NCBI RefSeq assembly: GCF_021556435.1
Contig: NZ_JAKGCU010000007.1
Coordinates: forward strand, 62,001 to 126,000
Reading direction: 5' to 3'
Source of the DNA: Gordonia tangerina
Lineage (GTDB): Bacteria > Actinomycetota > Actinomycetes > Mycobacteriales > Mycobacteriaceae
DNA: 64,000 nucleotides
The position numbers were made by a program, and so were the translations under genes. The notes beneath the pieces are model-generated. The model worked only from the letters and a program-made list of their open reading frames with translations. It was not told the origin of the DNA and made no database searches. Of this stretch, positions 1 through 8,420 are shown piece after piece. Positions within the stretch are counted from its first letter, which is position 1, and every line of letters starts with the position of its first letter.

Positions 1-818
1 TTCTGATCGCAGGTGGCACCGTGATGCGTCAGCGGGCCTCCTATGCCAGCGGGGCGATAGCGCGCGGCTGGTGGTTGGGTGCGGTCGTGGCAGTGACCGG
101 ATTCGGGGCGCAGGCCGCCGCGCTTGGACTCGGGTCCATCCTGCTGGTGCAACCGCTGGTGGTGCTCGCCATCCTGTTCGCGCTGCCGATGGAGGCCTGG
201 GCCGACCATCGGTGGCCGCTGCGGATCGAGTGGGCGTGGGGTGCGGTGCTGGTCGCCTGCGTGACCGTGTTCCTGGCCATCTCGCGCCCCGAACCGTCGG
301 CGCGACGGCCCGACGAGCTGTTGGTGGTGGTGACCGTCGGCGCGGTCATCGTGGGCGTGCTCTGTTGTGTCATCGTGGCCGAGCGATCCAACCGGCACTA
401 CAAGTCGCTGTGTTACGGGATCGCGGCGGGTACGTTGTTCGGCGTCTCGGCGCTGCTGGTGAAGGCGGTCGCGGTGCGTCTGATCCACGACCTCAACCGC
501 GCCCTGCTGTATCCCGAGCTCTACCTGTTCGCGGTGGTGGGAGTAGCGGCGATCTTCATGCAGCAGCGCGCATTCGGCGCCGGTGAGCTGCAGACGTCGT
601 TTCCCGCTCTGACCGTGATGGAACTGGCGGTGTCCATGGCACTCGGGGTGGCGCTGCTCGGCGAGAACCTCAAGGTCTCGGTGCCCACGGCCTTGTTCCT
701 CGGCGCGGTGCTCGCCGTGATGGTGCGTGCGGTCCTGGAACTGACAAAGCTCGCCGCGGTGCGCGCGGAGGAGATCGCGCACCGCGCTCACCGGCCGGAC
801 GGGTCGAGCCTCAGCTGA
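1..818 (+). CDS. DMT-family membrane transporter, 5' end outside window
   Basis: An open frame runs in from the window edge (codon phase from base 3) and ends with TGA at 816-818. The visible part, about 272 residues, is a polytopic membrane protein with roughly eight or nine hydrophobic segments and short basic loops. It ends in a cytoplasmic tail rich in Ala, Glu and His. The segment layout, and the last repeat carrying a glutamate-containing GEN motif, resemble drug/metabolite transporter (EamA-like) permeases; the substrate cannot be told. GTG 21 and ATG 24 are possible starts, but in-frame hydrophobic sequence lies upstream, so the true start is probably outside. It is convergent with the flavodoxin gene and the two 3' ends overlap by 8 bases. 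Confidence 0.75.
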   Translation, partial: LIAGGTVMRQRASYASGAIARGWWLGAVVAVTGFGAQAAALGLGSILLVQPLVVLAILFALPMEAWADHRWPLRIEWAWGAVLVACVTVFLAISRPEPSARRPDELLVVVTVGAVIVGVLCCVIVAERSNRHYKSLCYGIAAGTLFGVSALLVKAVAVRLIHDLNRALLYPELYLFAVVGVAAIFMQQRAFGAGELQTSFPALTVMELAVSMALGVALLGENLKVSVPTALFLGAVLAVMVRAVLELTKLAAVRAEEIAHRAHRPDGSSLS

Positions 819-1273
819 CCGACACCGGGTCGATCAGACCGCTGATTCCCCGCGCCCACTCCTCGGCAAGTTTCGCCGGCTTGATCGCCGACGAGTTGTC
901 GTGCCGCGCATGCTCGCCGACCTGGGTGGCGCCGCGGGAGACGAGCATGCCGGCGATGATCTCACCGCCGCGATTGAAGGTCTCGCCGTAGACGGGTGTC
1001 ACCGAGGCCGAACAGTGCGAATCGCAGGCCGGTCAGGTCGGGGTTCACCTCGTCGAGCTCGTCGGCGAACGGCTCGGCGCCGGTGGGTAGCTCGCCTTCG
1101 CCATAGGTGGAACAGACGGCGATCAGGAAATCGGCCGGGTCGAGATCCTCGACCGCGAACTCGCTCATGTCATAGATCGACGGATCGTGCTCGGCGGCGA
1201 GCACATCGGCGATGGCGTCGGCAACCAATTCGCAGTTGCCGGTCTCGGTGCCGTAGAGGATGACGACGGACAT
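811..1273 (-). pseudogene. Flavodoxin (MioC-like), interrupted by a one-base frameshift
   Basis: Read from ATG 1273, preceded by AAGGGG, the N-terminal part has the flavodoxin FMN phosphate loop (YGTETGN), then STYGEGELPTG and ALFGLGDT. Reading then leaves frame. The remainder (VYGETFNRGGEII to the end) continues in the adjacent frame to the stop at 811. Removing one base from the CCC run (GGG at 994-996 on the plus strand) restores one protein of about 153 residues, which is normal for a short-chain flavodoxin. It would be an FMN electron carrier replacing ferredoxin when iron is scarce, consistent with the iron-box-like site 60 bases upstream. Either a genuine recent pseudogene or a sequencing error in a short homopolymer; the intact remainder favours error or a very recent event. 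Confidence 0.8.
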
Positions 1274-1332
1274 GGCTGGTACCCCTTTCGATGTCGCGCT
1301 CTCGGGAGACACAACTCCACAAGCCAGACTAT

Positions 1333-1351
1333 CGAGGTGAGGCTACCCTAA
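1333..1351. promoter_or_regulatory. IdeR/DtxR-like iron box
   Basis: The 19-bp sequence CGAGGTGAGGCTACCCTAA matches the iron-box consensus TTAGGTTAGGCTAACCTAA at 15 of 19 positions, with the right half-site 8 of 9. It lies between the divergent flavodoxin (start 1273) and mmsA (start 1474), 60 bases from the former and 122 from the latter. IdeR represses iron-stress genes, and flavodoxin is a classical iron-sparing protein, so control of the flavodoxin is the simplest reading. Binding is inferred from sequence only. Confidence 0.6.
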
Positions 1352-1473
1352 CCATCTCGGAATGGACAACCCGCAGGTGGGAGGGGGTTGCGAAAATACT
1401 TGGATGTCCTACTATTGATGCGGAAGCCGGTCCTGCCGGCATTGCCCCGACTCTCGAATCAGGTGATCTCCTC

Positions 1474-3012
1474 GTGTCCACTACAGACGCTGCCGTCCGT
1501 TCCATCCCGCATTACCTCAACGGTGCCGCGGTGCCGGCCACCGACGGCCGCTTCGCCGACGTGTTCAATCCCAGTACGGGGCAGGTCGCCGCCAAGGTGC
1601 CGCTGGCCACCACCGCCGAGGTCGACGCCGCGGTCGCCACCGCCGTGCAGGCGCAGCGCGAGTGGGCCGCCTGGAACCCACAGCGTCGTGCGCGAGTGCT
1701 GATGCGGTTCGTCGACATCGTCAACCAGAACGCCGATGAACTCGCCACCCTGCTGTCGATGGAACACGGCAAGACCCACGCCGACGCCAAGGGTGACATC
1801 CAGCGCGGCATCGAGGTCATCGAGTTCGCCATCGGGATCCCGCACCTGCTCAAGGGTGAATTCACCGAGGGGGCCGGCGCGGGCATCGACGTCCACTCGG
1901 TTCGGCAGCCGCTCGGCGTGGTCGCCGGTATCACCCCGTTCAACTTCCCGGCGATGATTCCGCTGTGGAAGGCCGGTCCGGCGTTGGCCTGCGGCAACGC
2001 CTTCATCCTCAAGCCCAGCGAGCGGGATCCGTCGGTGCCGGTGAAGCTCGCCGAGTACTTCAGCCAGGCGGGACTGCCCGACGGTGTCTTCCAGGTCGTG
2101 CACGGTGACAAGGAATCCGTCGACGCCTTGCTGAACAACCCCGACGTGCAGGCATTCGGATTCGTCGGCAGCTCCGACATCGCGCAGTACATCTATTCGA
2201 CCGCCGCTGCCAACGGTAAGCGTTCGCAGTGCTTCGGTGGTGCGAAGAACCACATGATCATCATGCCCGACGCCAACCTCGACCAGGTCGCGGACGCGCT
2301 GATCGGCGCCGGCTACGGCAGCGCCGGCGAGCGCTGCATGGCCATCAGTGTCGCGGTCCCGGTGGGCGAGCAGACCGCAGAACGACTCCGCACCAAGCTC
2401 GTTGACAAGGTCAACGCATTGCGGGTGGGCCACAGCCTCGACCCGAAGGCCGACTATGGGCCGCTCGTGACGGCCGCCGCGCTCGAGCGGGTCAAGGGCT
2501 ACATCGCCAAGGGCGTCGAGGAGGGCGCCGAACTGGTCATCGACGGTCGGGAACGCACCAGCGACGACCAGTCCTACGGCGACGAGGACATCTCGAACGG
2601 CTTCTTCATCGGACCGACCCTGTTCGACCACGTCACCAAGGACATGACGTCCTACACCGACGAGATCTTCGGACCGGTGCTGCAGATCGTGCGTGCCGGT
2701 GACTACGAAGAGGCGCTCGCGCTGGCGTCGGATCACCAGTACGGCAACGGTGTCGCGATCTTCACTCAGGATGGTGACGCCGCCCGCGACTTCACCGCGC
2801 GGGTCAACGTCGGCATGGTCGGCGTGAACGTCCCGATCCCGGTTCCGGTGGCCTACTACACCTTCGGCGGTTGGAAGCGCTCCGGTTTCGGCGACCTGAA
2901 CCAGCATGGCCCGGCGTCGATCCAGTTCTACACCAAGACCAAGACCATCACGTCCCGGTGGCCCTCGGGCATCAAGGACGGCGCCGAGTTCGTCATCCCG
3001 ACGATGGACTGA
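1474..3012 (+). CDS. mmsA: CoA-acylating methylmalonate-semialdehyde dehydrogenase
   Basis: A 512-residue aldehyde dehydrogenase-fold enzyme that converts methylmalonate semialdehyde plus CoA and NAD to propionyl-CoA and CO2 in valine catabolism. Visible features: PFNFPAMIPLW in the N-terminal domain, the NAD-domain segment FVGSSDIAQYIY, and the catalytic cysteine in GERCMA at about residue 288. The SFTG/G.T motif of ordinary aldehyde dehydrogenases is replaced by VGSS, typical of the MmsA branch. The frame stays open upstream to 1291, but GTG 1474 is preceded by AGGTGA at 7 bases and gives the usual family length, so it is preferred. First gene of an operon with an acyl-CoA dehydrogenase and mmsB. 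Confidence 0.92.
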   Translation: MSTTDAAVRSIPHYLNGAAVPATDGRFADVFNPSTGQVAAKVPLATTAEVDAAVATAVQAQREWAAWNPQRRARVLMRFVDIVNQNADELATLLSMEHGKTHADAKGDIQRGIEVIEFAIGIPHLLKGEFTEGAGAGIDVHSVRQPLGVVAGITPFNFPAMIPLWKAGPALACGNAFILKPSERDPSVPVKLAEYFSQAGLPDGVFQVVHGDKESVDALLNNPDVQAFGFVGSSDIAQYIYSTAAANGKRSQCFGGAKNHMIIMPDANLDQVADALIGAGYGSAGERCMAISVAVPVGEQTAERLRTKLVDKVNALRVGHSLDPKADYGPLVTAAALERVKGYIAKGVEEGAELVIDGRERTSDDQSYGDEDISNGFFIGPTLFDHVTKDMTSYTDEIFGPVLQIVRAGDYEEALALASDHQYGNGVAIFTQDGDAARDFTARVNVGMVGVNVPIPVPVAYYTFGGWKRSGFGDLNQHGPASIQFYTKTKTITSRWPSGIKDGAEFVIPTMD

Positions 3013-3050
3013 AGTCCTCGGTACCCGCGACGTAAGAGAGCATCCTTCGC

Positions 3051-4217
3051 ATGACGATCATCACCGACAGCGGTCTCGACGCCGACGAGCGCGTCATCGT
3101 CGAGACCGCCGCCGGGTTCGCGGCCAAGAAGTTGGCGCCCTTCGCCCTGGAATGGGATGAGGGTCATCATTTTCCGGTCGACGAACTCCGCGAGGCCGCC
3201 GAACTCGGCATGGCCGCCATCTACTGTTCCGAGGACGTCGGCGGCAGCGGTCTGCGCCGTCTCGACGGCGTGCGCATCTTCGAGCAGCTCGCCTACGCCG
3301 ATCCCGCGGTCGCGGCGTTCCTGTCCATCCACAACATGTGCACATGGATGGTGGACAAGTACGGCACCGATGAGCAACGGGCGCAGTGGGTGCCGCGCAT
3401 GGCATCGATGGAGGCCGTGGCGAGCTACTGCCTCACCGAGCCGGGCGCCGGATCGGATGCCGCCGCGTTGGCGACGCGGGCGGTGCGCTCCGGTGACGAC
3501 TACGTGCTCACCGGCGTCAAACAGTTCATCTCCGGCGCCGGTGCCAGCGACGTGTACGTCCTGATGGCTCGCACCGGCGACAGCGGCCCCCGGGGCATCT
3601 CCACGTTCATCGTCGAAAAAGACACGCCCGGACTGAGTTTCGGCGCCCAGGAGCGAAAGATGGGTTGGCATGCCCAGCCCACCGCGCAGGTCATCCTCGA
3701 CGAGGTGCGGGTGCCGGCCGCCAACCTGCTCGGCGGGCAGGAGGGGATCGGTTTCGGTATCGCCATGAACGGACTCAACGGGGGACGGTTGAACATCGCC
3801 GCGTCGTCGTTGGGCGGGGCCCAAGCCGCCTTCGATCGTGCGGCAAGCTATGTGGCCTCGCGCAAGGCGTTCGGTGGCGCGCTGATCGACGAACCGACCA
3901 TCCGGTTCACCCTCGCCGACATGGCGACGTCGCTGGAGGCGTCGAGGTTGATGCTGTGGCAGGCCGCCTCGGCGCTCGACAACGACGCGCCGGACAAGGT
4001 GGAGAAGTGTGCGATGGCCAAGCGCTTCGTCACCGACAACTGTTTCACCGTGGCCGACCAGGCGCTGCAACTTCATGGCGGCTACGGATACCTCAATGAA
4101 TACGGTCTCGAGAAGATCGTCCGCGATCTACGGGTGCATCGGATACTGGAAGGCACCAACGAGATCATGCGTGTGGTGGTCGGCCGATCGATCGCCACCC
4201 GATATCGGGACAACTGA
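3051..4217 (+). CDS. Acyl-CoA dehydrogenase, probably isobutyryl-CoA dehydrogenase
   Basis: A 388-residue flavoprotein with the acyl-CoA dehydrogenase signatures CLTEPGAGSDA (FAD-binding strand), KQFISGAG and the C-terminal QLHGGYGYLNEYGLEKIVRD. The motif LEGTNEIM near residue 370 places a glutamate at the usual catalytic-base position of short-chain enzymes. Such enzymes oxidise branched acyl-CoA to enoyl-CoA and pass electrons to ETF. It lies 38 bases after mmsA and 44 bases before mmsB, both valine-pathway genes, so isobutyryl-CoA to methacrylyl-CoA is the likely step. The substrate is inferred from context; 2-methylbutyryl-CoA is an alternative. Confidence 0.88.
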   Translation: MTIITDSGLDADERVIVETAAGFAAKKLAPFALEWDEGHHFPVDELREAAELGMAAIYCSEDVGGSGLRRLDGVRIFEQLAYADPAVAAFLSIHNMCTWMVDKYGTDEQRAQWVPRMASMEAVASYCLTEPGAGSDAAALATRAVRSGDDYVLTGVKQFISGAGASDVYVLMARTGDSGPRGISTFIVEKDTPGLSFGAQERKMGWHAQPTAQVILDEVRVPAANLLGGQEGIGFGIAMNGLNGGRLNIAASSLGGAQAAFDRAASYVASRKAFGGALIDEPTIRFTLADMATSLEASRLMLWQAASALDNDAPDKVEKCAMAKRFVTDNCFTVADQALQLHGGYGYLNEYGLEKIVRDLRVHRILEGTNEIMRVVVGRSIATRYRDN

Positions 4218-4261
4218 ACTGCAGACCACTGGGTGAACGCACAAGACTGGGAGATTCGACA

Positions 4262-5131
4262 ATGACGACGATCGCCTTCCTCGGGCTCGGCAACATGGGC
4301 GGCCCGATGGCCGCCAACCTCGTACAGGCCGGACACACCGTGCACGGCTTCGATCCGGTGCCCGAGGCGGTGAAGACGGCGCAGGGCAACGGAGTCGAGA
4401 CGTTCCCGACCGCCGTGGAAGCGGTGGCCGCAGCTCAGGTGGTGATCACCATGCTGCCCAGCGGCGCCATCGTGAAGAGCCTCTATGCCGAGATCCTGCC
4501 CGCCACCCAGACCGGTGCGCTATTCATCGACAGCTCCACCATCTCCGTCGACGACGCCCGGGCCATCCATGAGCAGGCCGCCGAGCACGGCTTCGCCCAG
4601 CTCGACGCCCCGGTCTCAGGAGGCGTCAAAGGTGCGACCGCGGGCACGCTGGCCTTCATGGTCGGCGGCGAGGACGACGCCTTCGCCGCGGCGCGGCCCA
4701 CCCTGGAACCGATGGCGGGCAAAGTGATCCACTGTGGTGCCGCCGGGGCCGGACAGGCCGCGAAGGTCTGCAACAACATGGTGTTGGCGGTGCAGCAGAT
4801 CGCCGTTGGCGAGGCCTTCGTGCTCGCGGAGAAGCTGGGTCTGTCCGATCAGGCGCTCTACGACGTCATCACGGGCGCTACCGGCAACTGCTGGGCCGTG
4901 CAGACCAACTGCCCGGTGCCGGGACCCGTGCCGACCTCACCGGCCAACAACGACTACAAGCCGGGCTTTGCCACGGCGCTGATGAACAAGGACCTCGGCC
5001 TGGCGCTCGACGCCATCGGCAGCACCGGTTCCCGTGCCCCACTCGGCACCCACGCCGCGCAGATCTACAAGTCGTTCGCCGAACAGCACGGCGACCTCGA
5101 CTTCAGCGCGATCATCAAGACCCTGCACTAG
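4262..5131 (+). CDS. mmsB: 3-hydroxyisobutyrate dehydrogenase
   Basis: A 289-residue NAD-dependent beta-hydroxyacid dehydrogenase. The N-terminal Rossmann motif is FLGLGNMGGPMAANL, followed by the substrate-binding loop DAPVSGGVKGATAGTL and the catalytic-lysine helix AAKVCNNM. It oxidises 3-hydroxyisobutyrate to methylmalonate semialdehyde, the substrate of the mmsA product upstream. The ATG has GGGAG nine bases before it. Last gene of the valine operon. The following 180 bases up to the convergent MarR gene contain no recognisable gene, and no clear terminator hairpin was seen. Confidence 0.92.
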   Translation: MTTIAFLGLGNMGGPMAANLVQAGHTVHGFDPVPEAVKTAQGNGVETFPTAVEAVAAAQVVITMLPSGAIVKSLYAEILPATQTGALFIDSSTISVDDARAIHEQAAEHGFAQLDAPVSGGVKGATAGTLAFMVGGEDDAFAAARPTLEPMAGKVIHCGAAGAGQAAKVCNNMVLAVQQIAVGEAFVLAEKLGLSDQALYDVITGATGNCWAVQTNCPVPGPVPTSPANNDYKPGFATALMNKDLGLALDAIGSTGSRAPLGTHAAQIYKSFAEQHGDLDFSAIIKTLH

Positions 5132-5311
5132 TTTGGATGGCGCCGGGTCCGCTCTCACTCCGGTCCTCCTCGCTGCGCTCGTCGATCCTCGTTCGGCGAC
5201 CCGGACGCTGGATCATGTCCGTGAGCATCACCGCTCGTCGCCGTCGGCTGGATAATCCATCCGAGCAGGCTCAGAGGTGATCCGGATGGACACCGACAGC
5301 AGATTCTGTCG

Positions 5312-5815
5312 TCAGAAGTCGCCCGCGTTGTGCCGTAGCGATTGAATGGCTTTCACCATCGAGTCCATCTCGTCGTCGGTCATCCCGACCGCACCGAACA
5401 CTTCCACGTTGAGCGTCGCGGTGGCATCCTCCACCGTGGAACGACCGAGATCGGTGATCTCCACCAGGGTGGTGCGTCCGTCGGTGGGGTGGGGGACGCG
5501 CCGGACGAGTTTCGCCTCTTCCAGCCGACGGATCGCGTGCGTCACGCTGGTGACGTGCACCTGCAGCCGATCACTCGCCTTGGTGATCGGTAGCGCGCCC
5601 TGTCGTGAAAAGGCCAGCAGGCGAAGAAGTTCGAAGCGCGAGAAACTCAGATCGTACGGACGCAGCGCTCCCTCTACGCGCGCCAGCAGGATCTGATGCG
5701 CTCGCATGATCGAGGTCACCGCGACCATCCCGTCGGCCACGTCCCCCCACCCGGCGTCCGCCCAGTTCTGTCGTGCCTCGGCGATCGGGTCGAAACGCAT
5801 GCTGCGGCCTGCCAT
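5312..5815 (-). CDS. MarR-family transcriptional regulator
   Basis: A winged-helix regulator of about 167 residues. The DNA-binding part is recognisable as LSFSRFELLRLLAFSRQGALPITKASDRLQVHVTSVTHAIRRLEE (given in pieces: FELLRLLAFS, then ITKASDRLQV, then VTHAIRRLEEA), followed by the wing VRRVPHPTDGRTTLVEIT. These are standard MarR features. The ATG at 5815 has AGGG seven bases upstream; a GTG at 5821 and an ATG at 5801 are alternatives. Its target is not evident. It is convergent with the valine operon and lies just after a 70-bp palindrome that separates it from the TetR gene, so it may regulate itself or an unlinked gene. Confidence 0.85.
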   Translation of the reverse strand: MAGRSMRFDPIAEARQNWADAGWGDVADGMVAVTSIMRAHQILLARVEGALRPYDLSFSRFELLRLLAFSRQGALPITKASDRLQVHVTSVTHAIRRLEEAKLVRRVPHPTDGRTTLVEITDLGRSTVEDATATLNVEVFGAVGMTDDEMDSMVKAIQSLRHNAGDF

Positions 5816-5855
5816 GCTCACACCCTATCGGCGATCGGCGCATCGGTAGGTCGCG

Positions 5856-5925
5856 GTTCCTCCCCCGGGTATCGCTTCACTCGCCAGCTGCCGCCGGAGA
5901 ACGAACTGATACCCGGGGGAAGAAC
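5856..5925. repeat. 70-bp palindromic repeat, copy A
   Basis: A 70-bp imperfect palindrome beginning GTTCCTCCCCCGGGTATC and ending GATACCCGGGGGAAGAAC. The two 35-base halves pair at 27 of 35 positions. The same outer arms recur at 28735-28804 and 29844-29913, all exactly 70 bp. This copy starts 25 bases after the stop codon of the TetR gene (minus strand) and ends about 40 bases before the MarR start. It may act as a terminator or RNA-stabilising hairpin for the TetR transcript. Confidence 0.85.
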
Positions 5926-5950
5926 AATCGAGCGCGCGGTCCAGCGGGTC

Positions 5951-6598
5951 TCAGTGGCTGGGTGTGTGCTCCATGAGCATCTCGATGGCGCCGACGATGG
6001 TGTCGACCAGGCCGGCCACGGTGTGGTCGCCGAGCTCGCCGCGCTGCTCGTCGGACCGCATCATGATCACCGACTCCACCAGCCGGAACGGCAGCAGCGC
6101 CCGGGTGTCCGAGGCGGTGCCGAGCGCCGCCGTGGCCAGCGACTCGTACGCGCCGGCGAGTTCCTGGCGGGCGGCGCGGAACTCGCCGAACCGATCGTCG
6201 GCCAGCTCGGGTAGCAGATACAGGGCGCCGAGGTTCCAGCGCGCGGCGGCCAGCTGGGTGACGTCGTATCGGGCGAGATCCAACAGTCGGTGAAGCGGCG
6301 CCTCGTCGGCCTGCAGCAGCTCGCGAGCCCGCTCCACCGAAGGATCGACGGTGGTGGCGAGCAAAGCGGCGAGGATGTCGTCCTTGGTCTTGAAGTAGTG
6401 GTATAGCGACGCCTGCCGTACCCCGACCGCATCGGCGATCATCCGCGTCGACGTTCCGGTGTAGCCGTGTCGGGTGAACAGTTCGGCAGCCGCGTCGAGG
6501 ATCTCCTCGCTGGCGGAATCTCCGTGCCGTCGTGGCTTGACCAGACGCGGTCGGCCCGGGCCGGCGGTGCCCGACGATGCTGACGGCCGCGACGCCAT
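5951..6598 (-). CDS. TetR-family regulator of the adjacent nitrogen operon
   Basis: A 215-residue regulator. After a Pro/Arg-rich leader comes the TetR helix-turn-helix: ILDAAAELFTRHGYTGTSTR, then MIADAVGVRQASLYHYFKTKDDIL. The C-terminal ligand domain is diverged, as is usual. The frame remains open to 6745, but ATG 6598 has GAGGA close upstream and gives the expected N-terminus. It is divergent from the permease gene at 6839, and two similar palindromes lie between them, so it most likely represses both itself and the permease-DUF1989-carboxyltransferase-allophanate hydrolase operon. The effector is unknown; guanidine, urea or a related compound would fit. Confidence 0.85.
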   Translation of the reverse strand: MASRPSASSGTAGPGRPRLVKPRRHGDSASEEILDAAAELFTRHGYTGTSTRMIADAVGVRQASLYHYFKTKDDILAALLATTVDPSVERARELLQADEAPLHRLLDLARYDVTQLAAARWNLGALYLLPELADDRFGEFRAARQELAGAYESLATAALGTASDTRALLPFRLVESVIMMRSDEQRGELGDHTVAGLVDTIVGAIEMLMEHTPSH

Positions 6599-6740
6599 GA
6601 GGTCCTCGATTCTGCCTGTGTCGAGGTCTCGACACCCGACTGCATTCACCCTAACGCACCCATATTGCGGAGCCGCCAGGCCGCTGACCTGCGCGATGTA
6701 ACACACTTGTAGCGCGCGTTTCCATCTACGAAATAATTCT

Positions 6741-6786
6741 GTCACTTGATAGAAATTCGCCGAAGGTTATCTATCACCTGACAGAT
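6741..6786. promoter_or_regulatory. Paired TetR-type operators in the divergent promoter region
   Basis: Two palindromes share the pattern CTRTCANNTGAYAG: CTGTCACTTGATAG at 6741-6754 and CTATCACCTGACAG at 6773-6786. They are 32 bases centre to centre, about three helical turns, so they lie on the same DNA face. The second extends to a 20-base near-perfect palindrome, TATCTATCACCTGACAGATA. They sit 143 bases from the TetR start and 53 bases from the permease start, as expected for divergent operators of that TetR. The surrounding bases are AT-rich for this genome, as in a promoter. Confidence 0.7.
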
Positions 6787-6838
6787 ACGCCGCTCATCGT
6801 GGAGCCGACGCACAGACCTCAGCAGAGAGACGACGACA

Positions 6839-8380
6839 ATGACCTCCACCGCCATCACGCCGCCGCCAGTGCCGCCCGAACCATCGGGAGGCGACGCCGA
6901 CGACCTGTCGGAGTTCGGCTACGACCAGCAGCTGCATCGGTCGCTCGGCAAGTTCGCCTCTTTCGCCGCCGGCTTCTCGTTCGTGTCCATCCTGACGACG
7001 ATCTTCCAGTTGTTCGGACTTGGCTTCGGCTTCGGCGGACCGGCCTTCTTCTGGACCTGGCCCATCGTCTACGCGGGCCAGTTCCTGGTGGCGCTGTGCT
7101 TCGCCGAGATCGCGGCGCGGTACCCGATCTCCGGCGCGATCTACCAGTGGTCGCGGCGGATGGGCGGCGAGGTGATCGGCTGGTTCGGCGGCTGGTTCAT
7201 GATGATCGCCCAGATCGTCACCGCATCGGCCGCGGCCATCGCGCTGCAGGTGGTGCTGCCGTCGGTCTGGAATGGGTTCCAGATCATCGGCGACGACCCC
7301 ACCCTCACCAGCACCAGCGGCGCGGCCAACGCGGTCCTGCTCGGTTCGATCCTGCTGGTCATCGTCACCTCCATCAACTGCGTGGGCATCTCGTGGATGA
7401 GCCGTATCAACAACATCGGTGTCACCTGTGAGCTGGTCGGCGTGGTCGCCGTGGTGCTCGCACTGTTCACTCACGCCCAGCGCGGCCCCGACGTCGTCTT
7501 CGACACCGGCGTCCCCGGCCAGCAGCCCGGTTACATCTGGGCTTTCATCGTCTCCGGCCTGATGGCCGCCTACGTCATGGTCGGCTTCGGTTCGGCTGGC
7601 GAGCTCGCCGAGGAGACCCGCAACCCACGTCGTGTCGCCCCGCGCACCATCCGGCTCGCGCTGACCGTGTCCGCGATCGGCGGCGGTCTGATGCTGCTCG
7701 GTGCGCTGATGGCGGCCCCGACGCTCGACGAACAGCTGGCCACCGGCGGCCTGCCCTATGTGCTCGACTCGGTGCTCGGCAGTTTCTGGGGCAAGGTGCT
7801 GCTGTGCGACGTCGCGGTGGCGATCTTCATCTGCACCCTGGCGATCCAGACCGCGTGCTCGCGGCTGATGTTCTCGATGGCCCGCGACGGTCGGCTGCCG
7901 TTCTCCAAGACGCTGGCGCATGTCAACGAGCGCACCGGAACCCCGATCGCGCCCGCGATCCTGATCGGGGTGCTGTGCATCGGCATCCTGCTCGTCAACG
8001 TCGGCAACTCGGCGATCTTCGCCACCCTGGCCAGCGTCTGCATCATCCTGATCTACCTCGCCTACCTGGCGGTGACCGGACCCATGCTGTACCGCCGGTT
8101 CCAGGGCTGGCCCACCGATCGGGCGGCCGTCGACGCAGAGGGCAAGAAGCTGTTCACCATGGGATGGTTCGGAATCGTCGTGAACCTGTTGGCCGTGCTC
8201 TACGGCATGCTCATGGTCATCAACCTCGCCTGGCCCCGGGCCGAGGTGTTCGACCCCGCGGGCGACATGCCGATCCTGCGGTGGGCCGGTCCGATCTGCA
8301 TCGCCATCACCGTGCTCGTCGGCATCGCATGCTTCCCCCGCGGCAAGGAACATCCCAAGCCCGTCACCTCGCCGGTCTGA
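6839..8380 (+). CDS. APC-superfamily permease
   Basis: A 513-residue membrane protein with about twelve transmembrane segments, an acidic hydrophilic N-terminus of about 45 residues, and the APC motif YPISGAIYQWSRRMGG after segment 2. The cytoplasmic stretch GFGSAGELAEETRNPRRVAPRTI, given here in part (ELAEETRNPRRVAPR), is characteristic of amino-acid/polyamine permeases of the AmaT/GABA-permease branch. It starts an operon of five plus-strand genes with two DUF1989 proteins, a carboxyltransferase and allophanate hydrolase. Permeases of this type recur in such clusters, so import of a guanidine- or urea-like nitrogen source is inferred. The specificity is not proven. Confidence 0.88.
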   Translation: MTSTAITPPPVPPEPSGGDADDLSEFGYDQQLHRSLGKFASFAAGFSFVSILTTIFQLFGLGFGFGGPAFFWTWPIVYAGQFLVALCFAEIAARYPISGAIYQWSRRMGGEVIGWFGGWFMMIAQIVTASAAAIALQVVLPSVWNGFQIIGDDPTLTSTSGAANAVLLGSILLVIVTSINCVGISWMSRINNIGVTCELVGVVAVVLALFTHAQRGPDVVFDTGVPGQQPGYIWAFIVSGLMAAYVMVGFGSAGELAEETRNPRRVAPRTIRLALTVSAIGGGLMLLGALMAAPTLDEQLATGGLPYVLDSVLGSFWGKVLLCDVAVAIFICTLAIQTACSRLMFSMARDGRLPFSKTLAHVNERTGTPIAPAILIGVLCIGILLVNVGNSAIFATLASVCIILIYLAYLAVTGPMLYRRFQGWPTDRAAVDAEGKKLFTMGWFGIVVNLLAVLYGMLMVINLAWPRAEVFDPAGDMPILRWAGPICIAITVLVGIACFPRGKEHPKPVTSPV

Positions 8381-8420
8381 GATCCCGCGACCCGACCGCA
8401 TCCCATCAAGGAGTCACATC

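Noticed and set aside
5132-5311. A possible short gene or repeat between mmsB and the MarR gene.
   Set aside because: Short open frames there lack ribosome-binding sites and motifs; nothing convincing was found.
6599-6838. Guanidine (ykkC-type) riboswitch upstream of the permease operon.
   Set aside because: No conserved riboswitch-like stems were recognised; the region is instead explained by paired TetR-type operators.
6794-8401. A 535-codon minus-strand open frame opposite the permease.
   Set aside because: Its composition is Asp/His/Gly/Arg-rich with no fold or motif; the plus strand encodes a clear APC permease.
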